Of a DNA stretch of 64,000 nt, positions 12,701-24,700 are shown in pieces. This stretch comes from Phoronis australis (taxonomy: Eukaryota; Phoronida; Phoronidae), in the NCBI GenBank assembly GCA_002633005.1, contig NMRA01000945.1, positions 6,181-70,180 of the forward strand. The letters are read 5' to 3'. A model generated the notes under the pieces. That model was not told the origin of the DNA and ran no database searches. It worked only from the letters and a program-made list of their open reading frames with translations. Numbering within the stretch: position 1 is the stretch's first letter; each line of letters starts with the position of its first letter. The translations under genes were made by a program, and so were the position numbers.

Positions 12701-15700
12701 TGTCAAACAGAGGCTGGTAGTACTCCTGGGCATTATGTAAGTCAGCATTCAGGCTACATACCAACTTAGTGATGTCTACAAGACTGTTCCCAGCACCTTC
12801 TTCAAGGGAGTCCTAGAGATTTCATCACATACAATGTACTAAAGGAGCAGATATTGGCAATGGCATGGTCCACTCAGTTTCAAAACGTTATTTCCCGTAA
12901 GTCATTGGAAAGATTAACAAAATTAGTAGCACGAATAACTAGTAGATAATCATATCAAATCATAATACAGTCTATTCAGTAAACAAAACAATACATAAGC
13001 CAACACTTGTCTTGCAATAAAACACTGCCCTTAGTCATCATTCTTTCCAGTCACTGGTCTAGCTCATACTAAAGTGAAGACAGGCTATCCTCTCCAGTCA
13101 CTGGTCTAGCTCATACTAGAGTGGAGACAGGCTATCCTCTCCAGTCACTGGTCTAGCTCATACTAGAGTCGAGACAGGCTATCCCCTTCAGTCACTAGTC
13201 TACCTCATACTAGAGTCGAGACAAGCTATCCTCTCCAGTCACTGGTCTAGCTCATACTAGAGTCGAGACAGGCTCATCCTCTCCAGTCACTGGCCTAGCT
13301 CATACTAGAGTGGAGACAGGCTATCCTCTCCAGTCACTGGTCTAGCTCATACTAGAGTCGAGACAGGCTATCCTCTCCAGCCACTGGTCTAGCTCATACT
13401 AGAGTGAAGACAGGCTATCTCATACAGTCACTAGTCTAGCTCATACTTGAGTGGAGACAGGCTACCAAGCACTATTATCCTCATTCAATGGCCAAGTTGA
13501 CCAGAAAAAAGATGAGTGTTCATATATTGATGCAGACCTTAGTTATGACAATGCACTCAGCATCGTTGCTACGTTTCTCTATACAAACACGACTGCGCAC
13601 AAATGTTCAAGTTGACTCACCTTTACATGTGCAGCTGAACTGTCGTAAATACTGCCATACCATTCACTGACACTCTTCTGCAGAATACAAACAAAATTTG
13701 ACAGAAAAATCAGAAAAAATGGAATGTAAGCAATATTCAGCAGCAGTGAAGACAGTGAAGTGAATACCTTAATAGTTTATTGTCAACATGATACAAAGAA
13801 TTTAACAGATGCTGTTTCAAATTATATGTTGTGATTTTAGGATGGTACAAGTTGCTAAAGATTACTGACCTTAAGAACAGCCACAATCTCTGAGCGAAGT
13901 TCCTTTTGGAATGGGCAACACTTCTTGAACACTTTCATATTGTAAACACAAGACAGGCACCTGAAGATACATCACTACACAATAATCACTGAGTGAACAA
14001 CAAATGGAGATATAACAACAGATTGAGCTGCTAGTGGGGATATAACAGCTGAATGGATGGCTGGCGAAGATATAACTACTGTATGAGTGGCTAGTGGGTG
14101 ATATATCAACTGAATTAACAGTTACAGTGACATGACAAATGAATGAGTGGCTAGTGGTGATACACATGCAACTGAGTGAGTATCTAGTGAAGACATCACA
14201 ACTGAGTGAGTAGCTAGTGAAGACATCGCAACTGAGTGAGTAGCTAGCGAAGACATCGCAACTGAGTGAGTAGCTAGCGAAGACATCGCAACTGAGTGAG
14301 TAGCTAGCGAAGACATCGCAACTGAGTGAGTATCTAGTGAAGACATCGCAACTGAGTGAGTANNNNNNNNNNNNNNNNNNNNNNNNNNNNNNNNNNNNNN
14401 NNNNNNNNNNNNNNNNNNNNNNNNNNNNNNNNNNNNNNNNNNNNNNNNNNNNNNNNNNNNNNNNNNNNNNNNNNNNNNNNNNNNNNNNNNNNNNNNNNNN
14501 NNNNNNNNNNNNNNNNNNNNNNNNNNNNNNNNNNNNNNNNNNNNNNNNNNNNNNNNNNNNNNNNNNNNNNNNNNNNNNNNNNNNNNNNNNNNNNNNNNNN
14601 NNNNNNNNNNNNNNNNNNNNNNNNNNNNNNNNNNNNNNNNNNNNNNNNNNNNNNNNNNNNNNNNNNNNNNNNNNNNNNNNNNNNNNNNNNNNNNNNNNNN
14701 NNNNNNNNNNNNNNNNNNNNNNNNNNNNNNNNNNNNNNNNNNNNNNNNNNNNNNNNNNNNNNNNNNNNNNNNNNNNNNNNNNNNNNNNNNNNNNNNNNNN
14801 NNNNNNNNNNNNNNNNNNNNNNNNNNNNNNNNNNNNNNNNNNNNNNNNNNNNNNNNNNNNGAAGACATCGCACCTGAGTGAGTAGCTAGTGAAGACATCA
14901 CAACTGAGTGAGTAGCTAGTGAAGACATCACAACTGAGTGAGTAGCAAGTGAAGATATCACAACTGAGTGAGTAGTTAGTGAAGATACCAACGGAATCAG
15001 TGGCTAATGAAGATACAACAACTGAATGAGTGTTTAGTGGTGATACACAACTAAATGTCTGAGTAGCTAGTGAAGACATCACAACTGAATGAGTAGCTAG
15101 TGAAAGATATAACAAACTAATAAGTGGCTAGTGAAGATATCACAACTGAGTGAGTGGCTAGAGGTGATATACAACTGAATGAGTACTAGCTAGACGAAAA
15201 GATATCACAACTGAATGAGTGGTTAATGGAGATATAACAACTGAATGAGTGGCTAGTGAGAGATATTACAAACAAAGAAGTGACAAGTGAAGATATCACA
15301 ACTGAATGAATGGCTAGTGAGAGATATTACAAACAAAGAAGTGGCTAGTGAAGATGTCACAACTGAATGGGTGGCTAGTGAAGATATAAATACTGATTAT
15401 GAGTGACTACTAAAGATTACAGCTGAACGAGAGGCTAGTGAAGGCATAATTGTATGGTTAGCTAGTGAAGACATCACTACTGAATGAGAAGTTAGTGAAG
15501 ACATAACAATGGAATGCATGGCTAATGGAGATATAACAACTGATGAGTGGCTAGTGAGCAACTGAATGGGAAATAATTGAAACATGAACAAGATAATGTT
15601 CTATTACATGTTACACATTATGATGCAAGCAAGGCAGAAGTGGCATGATGTATGAATGTACGCAAAGTTGTAGAATGACCTGGTTCAGCCATGCAACATG

Positions 15701-18700
15701 ACACATACAGTGTGACAACTTTGAACACAATGAAAGTAAAAACTGAGAAACTGAGTGTTCAATTTTAAGGAAGAAAAAAAATTCAATTTAGCAACAACTT
15801 AATGTTCTAAGTTCAAGAGACAGTTTGAATTTTGAGAATTCAACAATCAAAAAATCAGTTACTGCCACACGATGTTAAGTGAGATAATACGTCCCATAAA
15901 ACAGAACAAAGGAAAAGAAATTTATAGAACTGAAGAATCTACCTGAGCATATACTGAAGACGGTGAAGAGCTGCCTTAATAGTTGGTGGGAAAACCTGTC
16001 GAAGCTTGGACAACAGACTAAGACAGAAGTCGACGAATTCATTCAGGGACTTGGCCAGCGATTCTTCCTGCAGATGCAACAGAACAATCACCAATAAAAA
16101 CTGCATACCATATCATGATGGATTTAGAAGTTTGGAATGATTTCAGCAACATAAAGTTATTCGACATAGGGGGGCCACTTATAACCTTCCTAACGACTGG
16201 TCAATGAGACAACATGATGGTGAAAAGGTAAGGTAGACACTGGACATATGTGAGGGAGACTTCAGGTCAATTCCTGTACATGGGGTGTGCACATTACGAA
16301 AACTCCTGTTTCCTCAGCAGTTTTAACTCCAAACGACAGTGGTTTCTGAATCAGGGCTAGTCCAGATATCAATCTAGTCTACTGCTAAGCATGCCCGTGC
16401 TCTTTGGTCCTGCATCAAGACTCGCAGGCCAATTATCTACCATGCTTCAAAGAATCACTTAAGTCATTCATCAATGGGTATCAGAGAATGTGGAGAACCC
16501 CTCAACCCAACTCTTGTACAAAGGGTGCACATGGGAGGCCCCTCAAGTCAACTCTTGTATACAGCATGTATATGGAGGACCCCTGGTACTCTCACCTCAA
16601 CTCTTTTACACAGAGTGTACGGGGAAACACTGAGTTCAATTCTTGTACATATTGGAAGACTCCTCAGGTCTCTAGTACACAGTATGTATACGAGGAGACC
16701 TCTCAAGTCAACTCAGGGTGTACATGTTGAAATCTGCAGGTCAATGCCTGTTTGCCGATTACAGTATCCTCTTCAATAGAAAACATGTCTGATATCACTA
16801 CATTCACAGACAACTGTGAAAATCCAGGGCTACAATAACTGTTGACAAACAGAGGTGTACAGAGTAGATTTTTCAAAAATGGGACATTCACCTATTGCAT
16901 GAACTTAATTTTTCATTACAACTTTTAATATGTTTTTATGTACCTAGTATACCAATTCTTTGATGTCAATTATGAGGAAAATCCTTAAACGCCATTTTCA
17001 GACCTATTGACTTTCAATGCTTTTCACGAAATTCTATACAGTCCATGGTCTATGACCAGGGGAATTGTGTCTGAGATTTTGATTTTCCTCCAAAAAACGG
17101 GGATATCTACCATAAAAAATGACGACTTGGGACAATCTTATAAAATGAAACTTTGATGTCCGATATCTCTGCTGTCTGATATTACGTAAAAAATCTGATA
17201 CACACTTCCAAGCATATTGACAGTAAGACTATATAGTTCAAACATGAAGTTACCAAAATTAAAAATTGTTATTTTAAAAAATGGTGGTCAAAACAAATGT
17301 TTGACATGTTAGGGCATAGATTTTTCTCTCATTTATAATTCACACAATATTAACTTTTCCAGGTTAAAAACAGACAGTTAAAGTTATTTGCTGAAACTTG
17401 AAAGGACTTCACAATGGTTTATAATGACTTTAACAAACAACAAGTAATCTCTTAAAGTGTGCTTGTTGATGACAGCCTTACTACATAATGTTTTCATATA
17501 ATGAAATAAAATTATCTTGTTTACTCTTGTTGAAAATTTTGACAAAATGAAATTTTACTGTTCCACCATATTGTGTTCTAATTTGAAGAAGTAGCAAAAC
17601 AAGTTTCAATAACATATTATCAAATTTAATTCGATACAAATCTCTAAAACAAAAAATCTTGTATTAGTAACAAATTTTTAAGTTATTGTTTCCTTTTCAT
17701 TTTATACAACATGGATTTTTTCATAAAAATCTTAAAGTCCTATTTTTTATAGTAAGTGGGTGATTTTAAAAACAATTCCCAAAAGCGTTTTGGAGAACAT
17801 TGAATAAATCACAGTATCTCAGCTTCATATGAATCCAATCAACCATTTATGATTCATTTCATATGACTTCAGATTTTGGCATAAAAATCTTAGAAGTGCT
17901 ATTTTTTATGCTAAAAGTGGATGAAATTGAAAACAATTCCTAAAGCGTTTTGGAGAACAATACATAAAGCATAGTATCTCAAAGTTTCATGCGAATCCGA
18001 TCAACCATTTTTGAAGTCAGCAAAATTTGAGCACTTTTCTAGGATCCAACATAACCTGCACATTGCAGTCCCGGGCTCGTACTAAAGATAGTACACAGTT
18101 TTCAACTAATGTTGGCCATGCCAAATTAACACAACAAAAAGTATATTCAATGATCTGTCCCTTCAAATTCAAGAAACACAAATGATAGAAGTTAAGATTG
18201 TGAGAACCGACAACACAGTGTTTTCAATAAACCTCATCAAAATAACATTTTGTCCATAAAAACACGACAGGTGCAATGTAAACAACTCGTAAAGTATAGT
18301 TCCAGCAGCCTAGTCACAAGCACACCAAAACCAAGACAGTGAAAGAGTAAACGCCATAAGTATTTAAACAAAAGGACCCAGAATTCTCCATCTTGAAAGT
18401 GGGGTGTAAGTCAAATTAATCATCAAAGAAGCCTTCCCTCATGACCGAGAATGAAAGGAAATTAGCATGAAAGTTAGTAAGGAGATAAACATTCTGAATT
18501 TTGCCACCTCGTACCAGTCATTTTTGTTGTTAACAGAATTAGCCGTCATGACAAGGAAAAGGTAATCGTCTGCTTACTGTTGTTTTGTACTGTAGCAGTT
18601 TTCTTCATTAGCCACCATTAACAGTCAACACCCAACACCATTGTGATTCAGTCAATATACAGTGAAGTCTGTTATAATTTGAAGGTGGGTCAGAATGTAG

Positions 18701-21700
18701 TCGTAATTGTTCACCGCAGGTTGTTGGATGGGAGTAGGGACGAGACAGTGTGGACACTTTCATGAGTGTATAGAATGTACACATCAGAAGTGAGGTAAGG
18801 TCAAGGCTAATAACGGCTTAGTGCTTAGTACCCCTAACTTATGACATAGCAGGGGTGGTGCATAAAAATGTCTCTTCATTTATTGTTTTTTCACATCGAA
18901 ACTACAAAAAATATTTCAAAATTATTTTTACCAAGCCAAAATACACACAAACACTAGCCTTGAAACAGTCATACTGTTTAGGTATTATATACTGACCTAG
19001 CGAATATCAGTTTTGCTATGCAATTCCAGGTGGAGGGGTTAAGTAGCAGTAGCTAGCAAACAAGCCCTTATTGTAACACATGTAATGTTGCAAATACTCC
19101 TTAACAAAGCAGTCACATCAGTATAGTAGACAATACAGTTTAGTTATTTACAAGTATTGGAGAGAGCCATGTTCAGGGGACTGTTTCGTGAAACTTCTAT
19201 TTAGTCTTGAGTCCTATGTTTACCATTACCTACACAGGTTTATTCCATAACCATGTGACCCATGAAAGTGTGATGTTATTTCGTCACTATGAAGGATAAA
19301 ACTCCCATGAAACAGAGCCCTCAGGTGACTATTATGAAGCTTTAGAGAGTGTGCTGTGCAGGGTGGTTATTGATTACATGGTTATGATGTGACCACACTC
19401 AAGCATGCCTCAAAACGGGCAACACCTTACCATGTCTTTCAACAGGCTGCTATTAATGATCTGAAATCACAGCAAACGCAGCACACGTGACAGGAAGCTG
19501 GCTGGTCTGGCACGATTTTATTGACAATGATACCTATCACACCAATGATTGGTGTGTGTGTAGATACACTATCATACAATAATTTAAAAGTGGCAATAAA
19601 CCTTCTCTCTATCACAAAAAACAATTAATTTATAATTTGGTCTCAGACTTTAATCAAATCAAAGGACTGGGGTTACTGCTTGAAACCAAACTCTGCAAGT
19701 TAATTTGGCACTGTTTGTCATTTTATTCTAAGAACATGGTCTTAAGAATTAAGGAACTTACAATCCTTTGCAAGACCTCAAATCACTTCTCATCTTAGAT
19801 AAGCAGTGAGTGCTCTAAATTGAAATTTAATTTCTTTGACAGAACATGGGTATATTGCCACTTTAAGTAAGACTCTTGCAGTTATGACATGCCCAGAATC
19901 TTGGCACATGTAGGTGATATGAAGCCAGCCTTGTTGGTCTGACTGTGTCCATACAGTCTATAACATATCAAACTCCCATGACTCAATGTCCATTTCAATC
20001 TCAGTTAAAACAAAAAAAAATGTGGAGTGTTGAAATGCACCCACAAATGCACCGCTAACGGTGTGCTTCTAGGGATGTTCATTTGGAACATAAAAATGGC
20101 GGCAACTTCATGGCGCAAAATATGTCGAATCCATCCGAAAACTTATATGTGTCATCAAAGCTATTTACCAAATTTCATAAAAATCCGTCAAGGAACTTCT
20201 GAGAAAACAGAGGAAACCAAAAAAATGAAATTGCCATTAAGAGGCTATAAGCGTAAAAATTACCACTAAGAGGCGCCAAAGTAGATAAAGTCGTTGGAAA
20301 ATCATTGTCAGACTTCCTCTTCACATTAGGAACATACATGCCAATTTCCTTAACCATCCTTAGAGTGGTTTTGGTTGACAAAGGCCCAGACGCCAAATAA
20401 CAAGACTCAAAAACAGTAACAATGGCCACAAGGTGGTGCAAAATGCCTCGACTTTTACCGAAAACCGGATGATAGCGTCACCTCACTATTAGATGCCTAA
20501 CTGCCAAATTTCATGAAAATCCATTGATGACCTTTTAAGATACAGAAGTAAACGTTAAAAAATCAAATTGCCACTAAAAGGCACACCGGTAGCCCAGTCC
20601 GTCCGAAAGTCATCACCCTCTGTTGTCAACTTCATATAATTTATGAAAATCTGTTGAGGACCTCCAAATCTACAGGTTGAGGTAAGCGTAAAAAATTCAC
20701 ATTGCCACTAGGGGAGCACCAGTAGTCAAAGAAGTCAGAAATTCGTTGTCATCCGGCGTCAGCTTCATGGGAACACATCAGCCAAATCACATCAAAATCC
20801 TGTGAGGGGTTTAGGAGATATGGCCATGGGAGCAGAAAAAAACAAAACTACCACTAGGAAGCGCCACAGTAGTCGAAGTCGTTGGAAAAATCATCGTCGA
20901 CCGATCTCTTCACAGTAAAAACATTTCAAAATCATCCCTAGAGTGGTTTGACTGATAGAACGGCGGACGCCAAAAACAGACTCGAAAACAGCAAAAATGG
21001 CCACTAGGTGGCGCAAAGTACCTCAAATCCGTCCGAAAACAGTAGGATGGCATCATCTCACTAATAAATTCCCAACTGCCAATTAAATTTTATGAAAATC
21101 CGTTGAGGACCTCCGAAGATACAGAGGTAACCAAAAAAAAAACAAAAATTGACTCTAGGGGGCACAACGGTAGTCGGAGAGGGCTGAAATTCGTCGTCGT
21201 CCGTCGTGAGCTTCATAGGAACACATCTGCCAAATCTCATCATGATCCTGTGAGGGGTTTAGGAGATACAGCGGCGGACGCCGGACGCCCAAATAGAGAT
21301 GACGGCAATATGTGACCACATATAAATATGTGGGCGCATAAAAATCTTTCTGCATTTTTAATATTTCAGCTCTTTCATCAATTTAAATTACAAAAAAATT
21401 GAACCAGATTGCGCTGAACACAGAGAACAGACATAAATGCAATATTTACCTCCTCTCTAGAGAGAGAGCCTGGCTCCCAACACTCATCCAGTTCATGTAA
21501 CAGTTTTAGTATAAACTGGTAGTCAAACGGCTGCTGCATATGCTTCTCGCAGTAGGCGATCCACCGACACATGCTTTGTTGAATAGGAGTTATGTCCCCT
21601 TGTATGGCGTGTTGGTGCAGAATTGTCTGGGCAACCCTAGGCAGCTGGCCCTGCCACTTATAACACTTGTCCTGGAGTATTAGAACGGTCCTTTGATCAT

Positions 21701-24700
21701 GTGATATCACTTACGGTGTATGAGAAGGGTGTGGTAATGTGATGACTATATAGAACCAGACACTTTCTCAAAACACATGGACAGCAGCATATCAGACAGA
21801 GGACTACCATACGATGCTTGTTACGTCAGGCATTGGAAGCACACATCAAAGACTATACACAATTTGTGTATCATATACATACAGTGTAGACAGTGCCGTC
21901 ACATCCCCTGGCGCAAGCACAATAAAAATGACCAGTTCCTGATTTGGCAACTGATGGACTGCTTGAAAAAAAGTGACTACAGGTCGTATTTGTTCGAGTT
22001 GGAAGGAATTAAAAACATTGACAGCTTCCTAAAGTGTCCCTCTAAGAGCAAAAGGTGACGTGACTTTGACGGTTTAATCAGTGTGAGGCATCATTCCCCG
22101 GCTTCTGGCGTATGAGGCCCTAAGTGAGTACCACCGTCTCTACTGCTAAGTTAGAGAAGGTGGCACCGTCTACACACAGTGCAGTTTGTATTAAAGTGCA
22201 TACAATATTGCCCTAACTTCACCTTATTGCGTTAGCCTCCATCCTTAACTGCCAATTTTACCTAAGTCATGGTGTCATGATGGTATTTCACGGTCAGTAA
22301 TTATCATGTGAATCTCCATCATATTTTCATTCAAATCCACACTACACAACATACATGCATGGAATAGTCTCATCTCATACCTGGAATCGTCGTAACTCAT
22401 GCTCAATAAAAATCTTCATCAGATCCTCATGCTGTTTTACATCTGTCCAGTTATCTTCTTCGGGAATTCCCCTGTCTTCCCGAGTTGCTAATTTTAACCG
22501 CAATTTAATGGAACCCTCAACTTTTGACCTTGATGACCGTGCTTCAAGGTCAAACCATTTTTCTTCACCAGTTGAAGGTATTTCCTACAAGAGACACCAG
22601 CAATACCTGCTCATAAATGCTTCTTTGCAAGAACCTCCAACACTAAATTTCATGAAATGAAAAATTAATAAGTATATTACTTCATTCACAGTGAAGTATT
22701 CAAACAACATTCTGTCAGGAACAGACAAAAAGTCGTTCATACAAAACATCTAACACATACCTAACAATCCGTAGAAACATTGCATAAGTGAACTGGATGC
22801 ACAGCATTGAAACACTAACTAAAGGTTCTGTACAACATTAACGACATTTCTGTGCATTCAGCAAAATACCCACAAAACTAGAGGTTCTAACTCTCAATTA
22901 ATGTATTATATATTTTCTGAAAGTAGATTATTACCAAACTGCAACTACTAGGAATACTAGCCCATGTCTCTTTTGTACAAGAGCAATGCAAAGTGTTGAT
23001 TTGTGCCCACAGTGTACAAGTGATATGCTTATCAGTTTCATGTAAGGAACAAGGAAACAACAATTGGAAGGAGTACCTGCTAAAGATAGAATTCACAATA
23101 AAATGTTGGCACCTCACGTTCTAATTTTACTAGCATTAAATCAAGATGTTTTCAACAATTGCAACAAAGAAAAAACTACTATAGGAACACAGCATTAGGC
23201 ATTCAAAAATTCACTAAGTTTAGCCTACTGTAAGAACAATCATTAGGTTTGCCAGATACAAACTTAAGATAGACACAGAGTGACAATGGGCAAAGCTTGT
23301 TTTAGAGTCTGTTCAAAACTGGCAGTTGCCATAATCTCCGAAATGTAACAGCCACTAGGGGGTGCTGGTAGCCAAGCCTGCCCAAAAACTTAGCTGGTAC
23401 CAGCAGATTGCGGCCACATACTTCTGTGTCAAAGTTTCGTTGAAAACCGTCAATCAGTTCTCCATAGCTTCTTTTTCAATGAACAAAAGATTGTAATTTT
23501 AATGCGAATGATCAAAATCTTCTTATTAACACCTTGTGCCATACTGACTATGGTATAGATCTTTCAACTGGTAAAGGCATTTATTTGATGCTACAAACAT
23601 CTCTTATGAAAAAATGAAATTAAAACTTCATTTGACCATCACATTGTGTCCAAAATTGGCAAGATTTTCATCATAGTTACACAATGACACCATTCAATGA
23701 ATCGTTGAGAACTTTTAAGGTGGCCATGAACCTGCACTTTTTGGCAAAAACTTTTGATTTGAGGCACTGACTGTTATGAAACAGGTCTCAATTTTTTCGT
23801 TCTTTTGTGTGATTTCAGGGCTTGGAAGGGAAATGAAAATTTTATGTCTTCAGACCAAGCTCGTAATATTTCAAGTCATAACGTGTCCAAAAATGTAGCG
23901 AGTATGGTATGAAAAATAAACAAAAGCAACGCAGAGCGTTGAAATGTGCCCACGAATGCATCGCAATGGTGTGCTTTTAGGGTTATTTATTTGTATTATA
24001 AAAATGTCCACTAGGTGGCGCAAAAACGTACAATCCATCCAAATACAGCTATGGATGCAAAACAAAACAGAGCTACCACTAGGAGGTGCCACAGTAGTCA
24101 GTCGCCATCATCGAACGTCCTATTCACATTGAGAACATTTCAATTTTCAAAACCATCCCTATAAGGATTTGGTTGACCAGGGTTTGAAAACAGCAAAAAT
24201 GGCCACTAGGTGGCGCAAAATACCTAGATTCCATCCATGACCAGGAGCAAAGCGTCATCTCTTCAATAGATGCCTATATTCAAAATTTTATGAAAATCTG
24301 TTTTGGATACAGCGGTAAACGTAAAAAACTAAAATTGCCACTAGGGAGCACATGAGTGGTCAGATCCATCCGAAAGTCGTTGTTGTTCGTTGTCAACAAG
24401 TTAAATCAAGTAAAGATCCTGCAAACGGTTTAGGAAATACAGCCATGAGCGCAAAAAAACTGCCAACAGGAGGTGCCACAGTAATCGAAATTGGAAAATC
24501 ATCGTCAGCCGTCCACTTCATAGTTATAACGTACATGCCAATTTTCACAATTATCCTGAAAGCGGTTTGGTTGATAGATGAGTGGACGCCAAAAAACAGA
24601 CTCGAAAACAGTATAAATGGCCACTAGGTGGCGCAAACTAGGTCGAATCCACCTGAAAATGGAGAGATGGCGTCACCTCATTAACAGATGCCTGTATGCC

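Noticed and set aside
13871-15115. Very long open frames on both strands (up to 414 codons)
   Set aside because: They are produced by a 30-bp tandem repeat and the N gap. The real BAIAP3 exon at 13870-13960 uses a different frame.
1410-15560. Regular repeats considered as CRISPR arrays
   Set aside because: The units are contiguous with no unique spacers, and the window is clearly eukaryotic with spliced exons.
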